A stretch of DNA of 64,000 bases from Maritalea porphyrae (GTDB lineage Bacteria > Pseudomonadota > Alphaproteobacteria > Rhizobiales > Devosiaceae): positions 434,001-498,000 of the forward strand of contig NZ_JAPWGX010000001.1 in NCBI RefSeq assembly GCF_027213965.1, written 5' to 3'. The notes beneath the pieces are model-generated. The model searched no databases. It saw only the letters and a list, made by a program, of their open reading frames with translations, and was not told the origin of the DNA. Below, one piece after another: positions 18,126-27,907 of this stretch. Within the stretch, counting starts at the first letter, position 1, and every line of letters starts with the position of its first letter. A program made the position numbers and the translations under genes.

Positions 18126-18908
18126 ATGAGCAGCCAATCAAACAAAGACGGCACAGTCGGCAAAGCATTGGAAATATTGGATGATGTGGCGGCCTTTGGC
18201 CGCCCAGTGCGGTTCAATGACCTATTGGCGCAGTCAAAACACCCAAAGGCGACTTTGTATCGATTGATGCAAACGCTCACCAATCAAGGGATGCTGGACT
18301 ATAATCCGGACCATCAAACATATGCGCCAGGTGTAAGGCTTGTGCGTTTAGCGCATGCTGCATGGCAGCAGTCTTCGCTCGCCCCTATCGCAAAGCCAGC
18401 TATTGACCGACTGTCAGAAGAGCTTGGCCAAACTATTCACTTAGCACAGCTTGATAACGGGCAAGTGCTTTATGTGGACAAACGTGATGCCAACCGACCG
18501 ATTGAAATGTTCTCTCAGGCAGGAAAAGTAGGGCCGGGCTATTGCACTGGCGTCGGCAAAGCAATGCTGGCCTTTCTTGACGACGAACAACGCGCCAAAG
18601 CCCTTGCGCAGCAGGCGTTTTATGCTTTCACAGAAAACACGATCACCGATTGCGAGAAGCTTTCACAAGAGCTGTTGAGCATTCGCAAAACGGGTGTGTC
18701 GTTCGACAAAGAAGAACATGAGCCTAGCATTATTTGTGTTGCCGTGCCGATTCTGGCCAATTCTGGCCGCGTTTTAGGTGGTCTTTCAATCACCAGCTCC
18801 ACCAACCGCACCACCCTTGACGAACTAAAGAATTTTGCGCCGCAAATGAAAGCCGCTGCAAAAGAAATCGCAACTGCCTCTGAGAATTGGCAGTTTCCAA
18901 ACCACTAA
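18126..18908 (+). CDS. IclR family transcriptional regulator
   Basis: A 260-residue IclR-type regulator. The N-terminal winged helix covers roughly residues 10-75 (KALEILDDVAAFGRPVRF, HPKATLYRLMQTLTNQGML). The GAF-like effector domain contains VLYVDKRDANRPIEMFS, GPGYCTGVGKAMLAF and SIICVAVPILANSGRVLGGLSIT. The ATG at 18126 follows a GGGGAA site and is preferred over upstream frame starts. It diverges from the galactoside operon and precedes the importer ATPase, so it probably senses a galactose-pathway intermediate and controls both. Confidence 0.9.
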   Translation: MSSQSNKDGTVGKALEILDDVAAFGRPVRFNDLLAQSKHPKATLYRLMQTLTNQGMLDYNPDHQTYAPGVRLVRLAHAAWQQSSLAPIAKPAIDRLSEELGQTIHLAQLDNGQVLYVDKRDANRPIEMFSQAGKVGPGYCTGVGKAMLAFLDDEQRAKALAQQAFYAFTENTITDCEKLSQELLSIRKTGVSFDKEEHEPSIICVAVPILANSGRVLGGLSITSSTNRTTLDELKNFAPQMKAAAKEIATASENWQFPNH

Positions 18909-18934
18909 CCAATCAAGATCCATCGGGAGGATTT

Positions 18935-19999
18935 ATGTCTGGTGTAAAAATTTCTAATGCCATCAAAAAGTACGAAACCGTACAGGTTATTCATGGCGTT
19001 GATTTAGAAGTAGAACATGGCGAGTTCTGCGTTTTTGTTGGCCCATCAGGTTGTGGCAAGTCCACCCTGTTGCGCATGATCGCAGGGCTAGAAGAAACCA
19101 CATCAGGCACGATCCAAATCGGGGATCGCGATGTAACAACAGCGGACCCCGCAGATCGTGGCGTTGCGATGGTTTTTCAAACCTACGCACTTTATCCACA
19201 TATGACTGTCGCTGAAAACATGGGCTTTGGGCTCAAAATGAATGGGGTTCCAAAGGCTGAAGTAAAAAGAAAAGTCAACGAAGCATCACAAATTCTCAAA
19301 TTGGACGACTATCTTGGTCGCAAACCCAAGGCGCTTTCTGGCGGGCAACGTCAACGGGTTGCGATTGGCCGCGCAATTGTGCGTGGGCCTGAAGTGTTTT
19401 TGTTTGACGAACCGCTTTCAAATTTGGACGCTGAATTGCGTGTGGAGATGCGGGTTGAACTAGCCCGGTTGCACAAAGAAATTGGCGCCACCATGATTTA
19501 TGTGACACACGATCAGGTGGAAGCCATGACCTTGGCTGACAAAATTGTGGTGTTGCGCGCGGGCAATGTGGAACAGGTGGGTTCGCCCATGCAGCTCTAT
19601 AAGAACCCAGATAACAAATTTGTTGCCGGCTTCATTGGTTCGCCGGGCATGAATTTTGTTGAAGGCTTTGCCAAAGACGGATCTGTTGATTGTGCTGCAT
19701 TTGGCAATGGCAGCATCAACACATCTGTGTCTCTGCCAGCGATGGGCGGTGCTGTAACCGTTGGCGTCCGACCTCAGCATTTGACAATCGACCCTAATGG
19801 CGACGGACTAATCGTAGATTTGGTCGAGCATTTGGGCGGGGTAACATATATCTATCTCAACGCGACAAATGGCGAACGAATAATCGTTGAAGCAAGCGCT
19901 GAAGTTGAAGCGCCCGCTTTGGGCAGCAAAGTTAGTGTGGCATTTGATCCGGAAAACATGATGCTGTTTGACGCAAAAACTGAAAAGCGCTTGCGCTAG
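18935..19999 (+). CDS. CUT1 sugar ABC ATP-binding protein (UgpC/MsmX type)
   Basis: A 354-residue ATPase with Walker A GPSGCGKST, Q-loop FQTYALYPHMT, signature LSGGQRQRVA, Walker B VFLFDEPLSNLD, and a C-terminal TOBE/MalK-type regulatory domain. The ATG at 18935 has a strong GGGAGG site 6-7 bp upstream. It is 26 bp downstream of the iclR stop. The minus-strand galactoside importer has no ATPase of its own, so this subunit almost certainly energises it. Confidence 0.93.
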   Translation: MSGVKISNAIKKYETVQVIHGVDLEVEHGEFCVFVGPSGCGKSTLLRMIAGLEETTSGTIQIGDRDVTTADPADRGVAMVFQTYALYPHMTVAENMGFGLKMNGVPKAEVKRKVNEASQILKLDDYLGRKPKALSGGQRQRVAIGRAIVRGPEVFLFDEPLSNLDAELRVEMRVELARLHKEIGATMIYVTHDQVEAMTLADKIVVLRAGNVEQVGSPMQLYKNPDNKFVAGFIGSPGMNFVEGFAKDGSVDCAAFGNGSINTSVSLPAMGGAVTVGVRPQHLTIDPNGDGLIVDLVEHLGGVTYIYLNATNGERIIVEASAEVEAPALGSKVSVAFDPENMMLFDAKTEKRLR

Positions 20000-20013
20000 G
20001 TTTTACGTTAGAT

Positions 20014-20451
20014 CTAGTTCGCCAGAAACCGGTCCAGCGCTTGCAAAAAGTTGGACCGGTCTGCTTTCGTGAAACCGGGGTTGTAACCTTTGATTTCACC
20101 GCTTTCGCGCAGGTCCTGCTTCAACCCCCGCATGGCAATTGCCATACCGATGTTTTCGTCCGTAAATGGTTTGCCCGTTGGCCCAAGTACCCTTGCCTTC
20201 TTGTCAAGGCAGCGTTGGGCCAATGGGATATCTGCTGTCACAGCAACATCACCATCACCAATGTTCTCTGCAATCCAATCATCCGCCACATCGGCGCCGT
20301 GGGGCACGATAACATGTTGGATCATCGGATCTCGAGACGGGCGTAGCCCGCCGTTTGACACGATAACCACAGGCACGCCGTAGCGCTCGGCTACCCGGAT
20401 GATTTCGTCTTTCACTGGGCAAGCATCGCCGTCAACATAGATTTTTGTCAT
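20014..20451 (-). CDS. YaiI/YqxD family protein (UPF0178, DUF188)
   Basis: A 145-residue cytoplasmic protein of the DUF188 family, related to NYN/PIN-like nuclease folds. Visible motifs are IYVDGDACPVKDEI at the N-terminus, VTADIPLA in the middle and a final DRSNFLQALDRFL helix. No function is established for the family; a metal-dependent nuclease has been predicted. It converges on the ATPase gene with a 14-bp gap and follows the HlyD gene on the same strand, separated by about 40 bp. Confidence 0.9.
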   Translation of the reverse strand: MTKIYVDGDACPVKDEIIRVAERYGVPVVIVSNGGLRPSRDPMIQHVIVPHGADVADDWIAENIGDGDVAVTADIPLAQRCLDKKARVLGPTGKPFTDENIGMAIAMRGLKQDLRESGEIKGYNPGFTKADRSNFLQALDRFLAN

Positions 20452-20491
20452 GGCGATCTTTTATCCATTCGATCAGGTGTTGGCCAGTTCC

Positions 20492-21715
20492 CTATTGCAC
20501 AATTCTTTGCTCAACCGCTGCGCCTTCCACTAAGTTGGCGCCAGGGTACAGAACGATCACTTCTTGTTCAGCCAGCCCCTCAAGCACTTGAGCTTGCAGG
20601 CCGTTGTTTTGCCCAATTTTGACGTTGCGTTTGCTGGCTTTGCCATCTTCAACGGTAAATACCGCCCAGTCGTTGGCTTCCCGGAACAAAGCGCTGGACG
20701 GCACAACCAGGGCGTTTTGATCTTCCCACACCACAATCTTAACTTCCACTCGGAACCCATGCCCTAGGCTTTGTCGCTGTTCCCACGGGTCAGTAAATTC
20801 AATGATCGCCCCTACCCTTTGCTCCTCTACGCCAAGCGCAGAGTATTTTGTGTAACCCCAAGGGTCCACTCGGGTTACAGTGCCGCCCAGTTGTTTGGGG
20901 CCGCCCCAATTGTCAACAATCACTCTATCGCCAACACCCACTTTGACCGCGTCGCTAGAAAGGAGTTCGACGATAATCTCCATGCCATTGGAAATATCGC
21001 CAATCTCTAAAATGGGTGTCCCTGCGGGCAGAGTTGTTTCACTGACTTGCTTAACCTGCAGCACACGGCCGGAAACAGGTGCGCGAAGTGGTATAGAAGC
21101 TGCGCCACGGCTAACTGAAGGATTGCCTTGATCGTCAAAACTGATCAGCTGAGCGCGAGCAATTTCCAAATCGGCCCCGCGCATCGAAATGGCTGCCGCC
21201 GTTGTGTCCAAAACCGCAGCCGCCGAACGTGCAACGCTTTGCGCACGGTCAAGGGTAGCACGAGAAACGACTTCTTTTTCAAACAGTTGAGTGGTTCGTT
21301 GCAAGTCTATTTCGGACAATTCTTTATCAGCCACGGCCCGTTCGTGTTCGGCACGCGCCAATTGCAAAGCAGCTTCTGCAGCTTTTGTTGTAGCCAGCGC
21401 CTGTTCTCGGGAGCGAACGTCTAGCGCCGCAGGATTTGTTGGCAACATACTGGCGACGATCGATGTGCCGCCAATCACCATATCGCCCGGCTCAACTTCA
21501 ACGCGCTGCAATCGTCCAGCCACAGGCGTTGAAACCGTATAGACATCTTGCACACGGGTTTTCGCATCCTCATCGATGGTGACAACCATAGGCGCGCGTT
21601 CGACCACTCCCAGATCGACAGATATAGGTTTTGGCCAAAATGCATAGGTTAGCGCACCAACCACACCGATGATCACCACCAAGATAATCCAATTGCGAGA
21701 CGTTCTTTTTGCCAT
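20492..21715 (-). CDS. HlyD/MacA-type periplasmic adaptor
   Basis: A 407-residue membrane-fusion protein with an N-terminal membrane anchor (WIILVVIIGVVGALTYAFW). A biotinyl-lipoyl half motif follows (VSTPVAGRLQRVEVEPGDMV), then a long alpha-helical hairpin around residues 95-175 rich in Ala, Glu and Arg. The second lipoyl half is RAPVSGRVLQVKQVSETTLP, followed by a beta-barrel domain. It is downstream of an FtsX-type permease and a LolD/MacB-type ATPase, so the three form a MacAB-like exporter. Substrate is unknown. Confidence 0.9.
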   Translation of the reverse strand: MAKRTSRNWIILVVIIGVVGALTYAFWPKPISVDLGVVERAPMVVTIDEDAKTRVQDVYTVSTPVAGRLQRVEVEPGDMVIGGTSIVASMLPTNPAALDVRSREQALATTKAAEAALQLARAEHERAVADKELSEIDLQRTTQLFEKEVVSRATLDRAQSVARSAAAVLDTTAAAISMRGADLEIARAQLISFDDQGNPSVSRGAASIPLRAPVSGRVLQVKQVSETTLPAGTPILEIGDISNGMEIIVELLSSDAVKVGVGDRVIVDNWGGPKQLGGTVTRVDPWGYTKYSALGVEEQRVGAIIEFTDPWEQRQSLGHGFRVEVKIVVWEDQNALVVPSSALFREANDWAVFTVEDGKASKRNVKIGQNNGLQAQVLEGLAEQEVIVLYPGANLVEGAAVEQRIVQ

Positions 21716-21718
21716 GTC

Positions 21719-24085
21719 CTACTCCCTGGTTTTAAGGGCTGAGACGAGATTGAGCCCGTCCATATTGCGTTTTACCATCCAGCCAGAAAATATCGAAGAC
21801 ACCAGCACAGCAATTCCTGCTGTACCAAAAGCTTCGGGCTGAAGTTGGTTTGGAATTTGATAGAGGTCAGTCGAAAAACCTTCAACGATTGCAACGTTCA
21901 ATCCGATGCCAAAAGCAATGCCAATCGGAACGGCCAAAATGACCATAATGGCAAGTTCACCAAGCAAAACGAAGGCGGTTTCGCCTTTTGTAAAACCGAT
22001 TACACGTAAACTAGCTAGGTCACGTGCGCGTTCTGCGAATGCAATGCGTGCACTGTTGTAAACGATGCCAAATGTGATGATCGCTGCAATAAAGCTCATC
22101 ACATAGCGCATGGAACCAGCGCTTTGATCCATAAGTGTTTCAAACGCTTCTCGCGAAGTAGATTTTAAACTCGCGCCAGCGATGAATGGCATTGCCTTGA
22201 GCGATTCATATAATTCGGACTGATATTTTTCGTCGATTTGCAAATAAGCACCACTGATCTGGTTTGGCTGTTTCAATGCGCGATTTAGGGCTCCAATTTG
22301 CAAATAGGCGGGCGCACCGGACAAGGTTTCTGCAATACCCACTATGGGCATGGATAGGATGGGTCGTTCACCCTCTTGCACCTCAATTGTCATCGTTTGC
22401 CCGGGCGCAATTGCCAACTTCTTCGCCAAGGACTTGGCGATAATAATGCCATCGTCGCGTAATCTGATAGGATTCAAGTTCTTATCAACGGCGCGGAATT
22501 GTTGCGGATTGGCAATCAGCCCCGTCAAAGCCCCTTTATGTGAATGCAATCCATTGCGCATAATCACAGGGACCACCCGGAACGGTTCAACTTGTGCAAC
22601 CCCTTCAAGAGCGTTCAGTTCATATAGCGTTTTGTCAGATCGCAATGCGGCAAAAACAACCGTCATGTCTGAACGATCCACATAGTCAAATGTTTGATCG
22701 ACAACGGTGGTGAACGTCATCATCAAACCGATCGAGGCGGCGGATAGCCCCATGCCGGCGCCGACCCCAAGTGCTGCGCCAAATGCGCGCCCCGGATGGC
22801 GCGCGACCCGACGCAACACCATGCGCGTTGGTTGATCAAACAGGCGATTGACCACCGCCAGAAAGCCCCCCGCTGTTGAATAATCAGCGGGTGCGGGCGG
22901 GCGCATGGCAACGGCGGGTGTCAGGGCAAAAACATTTCTCAAAACGAACAAAGCGCCGGCCGAGGCGGTGAAAACGCTAACGAGAATGCCGATGATGAAA
23001 GCCTGCGGGTCCACACGAAAAACAAGAAATGGGAACTTATAGTACTGCTGGAATAGGTCCGCGTAGCTGCGCCCAACCATAACGCCAATCAGACAGCCAA
23101 CCAAAGCCCCACCAATGGCGATTGCTAGAACAAATTTGAAGTAATGGGCACTCACTTCAAAAGAAGAGTAGCCAAAAGCTTTAAGTAGGCCGATTTGTTC
23201 ACGCTCCGACTGGATCATCCTTGAAATCACGATGTTGAGCAAAAAAGCGGCGATTGCTAAAAATATCGGTGGCAGGATTTTACTCTGCGTGGCCAGGCCT
23301 TTGATTTCTTCGGTCAAGAAGCGATTGGAAGCTTGATCTTCGATGCCGTAAGCACCGGTGCCACCATAGTTTGCCAACACCTGATCAACTCGGTCCAATA
23401 CTTGAGGCAATTTTGCGTCGCGTGTGAGCGAAAACAGCGCTTCAGAGAAAGCGCCTCTAAGATCAAATGCTGCGCCCAAACTGGTTTCGCTCATCCAAAG
23501 GACGGCAAACCGCTTATCGTCAGGAGCAAGTTCCCCCGGCGCCATGGAGATCAAAAACTCTGGGGATTGGGCCAGTCCGGCAATCTCTAATTTCCTTCGA
23601 GCACCATTGATGGTTGCTGAAATCGTGTCGCCGGGCGAAATGCCATGCGCATTTGCGAACGAGCGCAGCAGAATGGCCTGATTTTCCCTGCTGGGATCCA
23701 ACTGATTTCCCTCGGCCAAATAGATGTCATTTAGGCGTGGCACGCCATGGTCAGGCAATGACAGGACCGCCGCACTTATGGGCACATCTTCTTGTGGCAA
23801 ATCGATCAGTCCGCCGCCTCGCATACGACCCATCACACTATCGACACCGGGGATGGCGGCAAGGTTGTTGAGAAGGTATTTGGGTGCCCTCACCGCAGGT
23901 GCATAGGCTTGGGCAAGGCGATAACGATCATAATAGGTGTCTTTTGTCTGACTAAGCGAATGAAACAAGCCATCCATCATTACCAGCACCACAACGCCAA
24001 CAGCGATCACCAACCCAATGGCTATCGCCTGCATTTTCATGCGACCAAGGTCTCTGAGCAGTTTTTTGTCGAGAGCTGAAAGCAT
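21719..24085 (-). CDS. FtsX-domain ABC permease (MacB/LolE-like, two FtsX modules)
   Basis: A roughly 788-residue permease with an N-terminal helix (AIAIGLVIAVGVVVLVMMDGL), a large periplasmic domain, three helices near residues 280-400, a second periplasmic domain and a final helix group. This is the duplicated-FtsX architecture of predicted lipoprotein, peptide or antimicrobial exporters. The start is uncertain: ATG at 24085 or a GTG at 24094 that would overlap the upstream ATPase stop. It is translationally coupled to its neighbours on both sides. Confidence 0.88.
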   Translation of the reverse strand: MLSALDKKLLRDLGRMKMQAIAIGLVIAVGVVVLVMMDGLFHSLSQTKDTYYDRYRLAQAYAPAVRAPKYLLNNLAAIPGVDSVMGRMRGGGLIDLPQEDVPISAAVLSLPDHGVPRLNDIYLAEGNQLDPSRENQAILLRSFANAHGISPGDTISATINGARRKLEIAGLAQSPEFLISMAPGELAPDDKRFAVLWMSETSLGAAFDLRGAFSEALFSLTRDAKLPQVLDRVDQVLANYGGTGAYGIEDQASNRFLTEEIKGLATQSKILPPIFLAIAAFLLNIVISRMIQSEREQIGLLKAFGYSSFEVSAHYFKFVLAIAIGGALVGCLIGVMVGRSYADLFQQYYKFPFLVFRVDPQAFIIGILVSVFTASAGALFVLRNVFALTPAVAMRPPAPADYSTAGGFLAVVNRLFDQPTRMVLRRVARHPGRAFGAALGVGAGMGLSAASIGLMMTFTTVVDQTFDYVDRSDMTVVFAALRSDKTLYELNALEGVAQVEPFRVVPVIMRNGLHSHKGALTGLIANPQQFRAVDKNLNPIRLRDDGIIIAKSLAKKLAIAPGQTMTIEVQEGERPILSMPIVGIAETLSGAPAYLQIGALNRALKQPNQISGAYLQIDEKYQSELYESLKAMPFIAGASLKSTSREAFETLMDQSAGSMRYVMSFIAAIITFGIVYNSARIAFAERARDLASLRVIGFTKGETAFVLLGELAIMVILAVPIGIAFGIGLNVAIVEGFSTDLYQIPNQLQPEAFGTAGIAVLVSSIFSGWMVKRNMDGLNLVSALKTRE

Positions 24086-24087
24086 TC

Positions 24088-24828
24088 CTACCACTCGATC
24101 TCATCGGCGGTGAGCTTGGTTGTGTTTTCAATAACTTCACGAACGCCGCCATCGGCAAAATGGATGACCCTATCTGCCATAGCCGCTGTTGCCGCGGCAT
24201 GGGTCACAATCATCACGGTGGTGCCAAGTTCTTGGTTGACGGTTTGCAAAACATTTAGAACTGATCGCCCTGTTTTGCTGTCCAGCGCGCCAGTGGGTTC
24301 ATCGCAAAACATCACCGTTGGTTGCTTGGCCACCGCACGAGCGATCGCAACTCGCTGTTGTTCTCCACCTGAAAGTTGAGCGGGAAAGTGGTTGATCCGT
24401 TCGGTCAAGCCGACCAAAGACAGCGCATGTTCTGCGTCCATCGGGTCATCTGCAATTTCTGTGACCAGTTCGACGTTTTCTTTGGCGGTCAGGCTGGGCA
24501 TTAAATTGTAGAACTGAAATACAAATCCAACATGTTCACGTCGGTAAAGTGTGAGCGCACGCTCACCCATTGTGGTTAGTTCACGGTCAAAAAAGTGAGC
24601 GGTACCATTGGTGGCATCATCCAGCCCACCCAATATGTTAAGCAGAGTGGATTTGCCACTGCCTGATGGCCCCAAAAGCACCACCATTTCGCCGGTCGGA
24701 ATGGCAATATCAACCCCACGCAATGCATGCACGGCAGCAGCGCCTTCGCCATAAGTCTTTGTAAGACCTTGGGTGCGAAAAGCTGTATCGCCGTTCAATT
24801 TATGCATATTCATCCCCATCCGATTGCA
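24088..24828 (-). CDS. ABC ATP-binding protein (LolD/MacB-N type)
   Basis: An ATPase of about 246 residues with Walker [11 protein letters not shown]-loop [17 protein letters not shown], signature [10 protein letters not shown] and Walker [14 protein letters not shown], then the H-loop [10 protein letters not shown]. This is the pattern of LolD/MacB/FtsE ATPases that partner FtsX permeases. Several ATG codons near 24822-24828 could be the start; the frame extends further to 24861 but with weaker support. It is the first gene of the minus-strand ATPase-permease-adaptor operon. Confidence 0.9.
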   Translation of the reverse strand, partial: CNRMGMNMHKLNGDTAFRTQGLTKTYGEGAAAVHALRGVDIAIPTGEMVVLLGPSGSGKSTLLNILGGLDDATNGTAHFFDRELTTMGERALTLYRREHVGFVFQFYNLMPSLTAKENVELVTEIADDPMDAEHALSLVGLTERINHFPAQLSGGEQQRVAIARAVAKQPTVMFCDEPTGALDSKTGRSVLNVLQTVNQELGTTVMIVTHAAATAAMADRVIHFADGGVREVIENTTKLTADEIEW

Positions 24829-24920
24829 TTGTGCCAGATTAGGGGAGAAGTATCGCTGCACAATTGATGGAAATCAAATATCGGACTTCCTTTTGTGCGC
24901 AATCCGTTATGTATGAACCC

Positions 24921-24955
24921 AAAAAAGCCGAGCAGGTTGGAGGAACCCGCTCGGC
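24921..24955 (-). terminator. strong intrinsic terminator of the Gts-like ABC operon
   Basis: Read on the minus strand, a 12-bp stem with one mismatch (24944-24955 with 24927-24938) and a 5-base loop is followed at once by six T (24926 down to 24921). It lies about 30 bp past the stop of the ATPase gene, the last gene of the importer operon, and insulates the following efflux operon. Confidence 0.92.
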
Positions 24956-24983
24956 CATACGTCTTGGGAGATGACGTTTGGTT

Positions 24984-26108
24984 TTAGGCTATGCGCGCAC
25001 CACTTTCGGGTTCAAACACTGACGCTTTGGACAAGTCAAAGGCAAGTGATGCATTTTGACCTGCGACAACTTCAGCGTCAGCCCGCAAACGGGCAGTGAC
25101 TTGTTTGCCACCCAAGCTTGTCACCACGAATGTATCGGACCCGGCGGGTTCGACCACATCAATGTGACAATCTGCAAGCTGACCATTTTGCGCAACGATG
25201 GAAAGTGGATCCGTGATATTTTCGGGTCGAAGTCCCAAAATCACTTCTTTTGCGCCACTTCCATTCATGCCCGCGATTTCGCGGTCAAAACTAAGGGTCA
25301 GGTATTCGCCACCCGTTCGAGCAATGGAAATCTTGGTCCCGTCACCTGAAGAGGTAGCTTGTGCGGGAATGAGGTTCATAGAAGGTGACCCCATAAAATC
25401 CGCAACAAACATATTTGCCGGATGATTGTAGATTTCATTCGGGGTGCCAACTTGTTGGATTACACCATCTTTCATGACCACGATCTTTGTAGCCAATGTC
25501 ATAGCTTCGATTTGATCGTGCGTCACATAGACAATGGATGCGCCAAGTGTTTGGTGCAAACGTTTGATTTCTGTACGCATTTCGACACGCAGCTTGGCAT
25601 CCAAGTTCGACAATGGTTCATCAAACAAGAACAGCTGCGGATCACGGACTAGTGCCCGGCCCATCGCAACCCGCTGGCGTTGACCACCTGAAAGTTGTGA
25701 GGGTTTGCGATCGAGCAAATGATCGATTTGCAAAAGCCCGGCAACCTCAGCAAGCTTTGCTTGTTGCTCTTCTTCTGGAATGCCGCGCACTTTCATCCCG
25801 AAGGTGATGTTTTTGCCAACCGTCATGGTTGGATAAAGTGCGTAGGACTGAAACACCATTGCGATGTCGCGGTCTTTTGGCGAAACGCCGATCATCGAGC
25901 GCCCACCGATGTTGATATCGCCCGCAGTCGACTCTTCAAGTCCAGCAATGCAGTTCAACAGTGTTGATTTACCGCAACCCGAGGGGCCGACCAAAACCAA
26001 GAATTCGCCTGGTTCGATGGAGACATTGATGTTTTTTAAGATTTTGACCGTGCCGTATGCTTTATCGAGATTCTCGATCGACAAAATCTGTTGTGTGGTT
26101 TCTGTCAT
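24984..26108 (-). CDS. CUT1 sugar ABC ATP-binding protein (MalK/UgpC type)
   Basis: A 374-residue ATPase with Walker A GPSGCGKST, Q-loop FQSYALYPTMTV, signature LSGGQRQRVA, Walker B LFLFDEPLSNLD and a long C-terminal TOBE-containing regulatory domain ending in FEPESGARIA. It is the fourth gene of the importer operon, 4 bp after the MalG-type permease. Substrate follows the binding protein, probably a monosaccharide such as glucose or mannose. Confidence 0.93.
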   Translation of the reverse strand: MTETTQQILSIENLDKAYGTVKILKNINVSIEPGEFLVLVGPSGCGKSTLLNCIAGLEESTAGDINIGGRSMIGVSPKDRDIAMVFQSYALYPTMTVGKNITFGMKVRGIPEEEQQAKLAEVAGLLQIDHLLDRKPSQLSGGQRQRVAMGRALVRDPQLFLFDEPLSNLDAKLRVEMRTEIKRLHQTLGASIVYVTHDQIEAMTLATKIVVMKDGVIQQVGTPNEIYNHPANMFVADFMGSPSMNLIPAQATSSGDGTKISIARTGGEYLTLSFDREIAGMNGSGAKEVILGLRPENITDPLSIVAQNGQLADCHIDVVEPAGSDTFVVTSLGGKQVTARLRADAEVVAGQNASLAFDLSKASVFEPESGARIA

Positions 26109-26112
26109 CTGA

Positions 26113-27024
26113 TTATCCCTTCACAGAACCGGCGGTTAAACCGCGGATAAAATATTTTCCGGCAACGACGTACACAAAGAGTGTTGGTAGGGCAGCAATG
26201 ATGGCTGCGGCCATGTCGACGTTGTATTCTTTGACGCCAGTTGTTGAGTTCACGATGTTGTTCAGCGCTACGGTAATTGGTTGCGTGCCTGCTTGGCTAA
26301 ATGACACACCGAAAAGGAAATCATTCCAAATTTGGGTGAACTGCCAAATGACCGTCACAACAATAATCGGTGGCGAGATCGGCAGGAAGATCGAGAAAAA
26401 GATCCTAAAGAACCCTGCCCCATCAACTTTTGCAGCCTTCACCAACTCTTGTGGCACAGTGACGTAATAGTTTCGGAAGAACAAAGTTGTGAACCCGATA
26501 CCATAGACCACGTGAACAAACACAAGGCCGCCGATTGTGCCAGCAATCTTGAGCACACCGAGGGTCATCGCCATTGGCAAAATCACCACTTGGAAGGGAA
26601 TGAAGCAGCCAAACAACATGAGCGCGAACAACACGTTGGAGCCCTTAAAGCGCCATTGAGCGAGCACATAACCGTTTACTGCACCCAACAAAGTGGACAA
26701 AAAGACAGCTGGAACAGACAAGAGCACAGAGTTCCAGAAAAAGGGGCGCAAGCCTTCACATTGAATGCCCGTACATGCGCTGGACCAAGCAGTGGCCCAG
26801 GACGAGAAATCTAGTTCTCGGGGAAGCGAAAGCAAAGAACCTGTGCGGATTTCATCAAGACTTTTCAATGAGGTTGTGACCATCACAAAAAGTGGCATCA
26901 GATAATAAAGTGCGAACACGATAAGCAAGGCGTATAGACCAAACCGCAAAGCGATACGTTGGGCAAGTCTAACGCGCGCGGCGCTTTTTTCTGACTGAGC
27001 GTTATTCATCGACATATCAGTCAT
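26113..27024 (-). CDS. CUT1 sugar ABC permease (MalG/GtsC-like)
   Basis: A 303-residue permease with six helices. An N-terminal helix (LYALLIVFALYYLMPLFVMV) precedes a periplasmic loop containing an unusual Cys pair (SACTGIQCEG), then the EAA loop ELVKAAKVDGAGFFRIFFSIFLPISPP. The C-terminus is GLTAGSVKG. The Cys-bearing loop resembles glucose (GtsC) permeases, which supports a Gts-type assignment. It overlaps the upstream permease by 8 bp. Confidence 0.9.
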   Translation of the reverse strand: MTDMSMNNAQSEKSAARVRLAQRIALRFGLYALLIVFALYYLMPLFVMVTTSLKSLDEIRTGSLLSLPRELDFSSWATAWSSACTGIQCEGLRPFFWNSVLLSVPAVFLSTLLGAVNGYVLAQWRFKGSNVLFALMLFGCFIPFQVVILPMAMTLGVLKIAGTIGGLVFVHVVYGIGFTTLFFRNYYVTVPQELVKAAKVDGAGFFRIFFSIFLPISPPIIVVTVIWQFTQIWNDFLFGVSFSQAGTQPITVALNNIVNSTTGVKEYNVDMAAAIIAALPTLFVYVVAGKYFIRGLTAGSVKG

Positions 27025-27889
27025 GGCGTGGTCTCAGTTCTGAATAGAGATATGGAACGATGATCGCAGTAACAATGATCATCATGACTGTTGCTGAAGA
27101 TGCAGCTTGGCCAATATCGCCGCGAGAGAACGCCATGGCATACATGAATGTTGCCGGCATATCGGTAGCATAGCCCGGCCCACCGCCTGTTAGAGCGATA
27201 ACTAGATCGAAGCTCTTAATAGCGAGGTGAGACAAAACGATAAAAGCGGATAGGAAAATCGGTGCCATCGACGGAATGATGATGCTCATATAGATGCGTG
27301 GTGTGGAAACACCATCCACCATTGCGGCACGGATGACTTCGTTATCTACTGAGCGCAACCCTGCCAGGAAGAGCGCCATGACAAAACCAGACGACTGCCA
27401 AACCCCGGCGATCACGATCGTGTAAATCGCTAGTTTTGGATCAACGAGCCAATTGAAGGCGAAGTCAGTCCAACCCAAATCATGCATGACAGATTCAATG
27501 CCAAGGCCTGGGTTCAAAATCCACTTCCATGCGGTACCTGTAACAATGAAGCTGAGCGCCATTGGATACAGATAAATGGTGCGTAAGGGGCCTTCAGTGC
27601 GGATCTTTTGATCCAGCAAAATGGCCAGTGCCAAACCAATAACTGTGGCAAAAAGGATGAACAAAATGCCGAAAATGGCAAGATTTGTTAGCGCGACCTC
27701 AAAACGGGGAGAGTCTGCTAGCCGTTCATATTGGATGGTGCCTTTTAGGTCATATTTTGGCAAAAGCTTTGAGCGGGTGAAGGACACATAAGCGGTCCAT
27801 CCGATAAACCCATAAACAAAGACGAAAATTGCTATGAAGCTTGGGGCTAGCACCATCTTGGGCACGTGTTTTTCAAGCCATTCGGTCAT
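27017..27889 (-). CDS. CUT1 sugar ABC permease (MalF/GtsB-like)
   Basis: A 290-residue permease with six helices. It contains VYGFIGWTAYVSFTRSKLLPKYDLKG (read as two segments) near the N-terminus, SFIVTGTAWKWILNPGLGIE, and the EAA loop NEVIRAAMVDGVSTPRIYMSIIIPSMAP. The ATG at 27889 is chosen because TTGGAGC lies about 7 bp upstream; the longer frame start at 27910 falls inside a hairpin. It follows the binding-protein gene after a gap of about 70 bp. Confidence 0.92.
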   Translation of the reverse strand: MTEWLEKHVPKMVLAPSFIAIFVFVYGFIGWTAYVSFTRSKLLPKYDLKGTIQYERLADSPRFEVALTNLAIFGILFILFATVIGLALAILLDQKIRTEGPLRTIYLYPMALSFIVTGTAWKWILNPGLGIESVMHDLGWTDFAFNWLVDPKLAIYTIVIAGVWQSSGFVMALFLAGLRSVDNEVIRAAMVDGVSTPRIYMSIIIPSMAPIFLSAFIVLSHLAIKSFDLVIALTGGGPGYATDMPATFMYAMAFSRGDIGQAASSATVMMIIVTAIIVPYLYSELRPRHD

Positions 27890-27907
27890 TAGATTGCTCC
27901 AAGAGAC

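Noticed and set aside
19984-20002. Small AGCGC-TT-GCGCT hairpin at the end of the importer ATPase gene followed by TTTT
   Set aside because: The stem is only 5 bp and overlaps the coding end; too weak to call a terminator.
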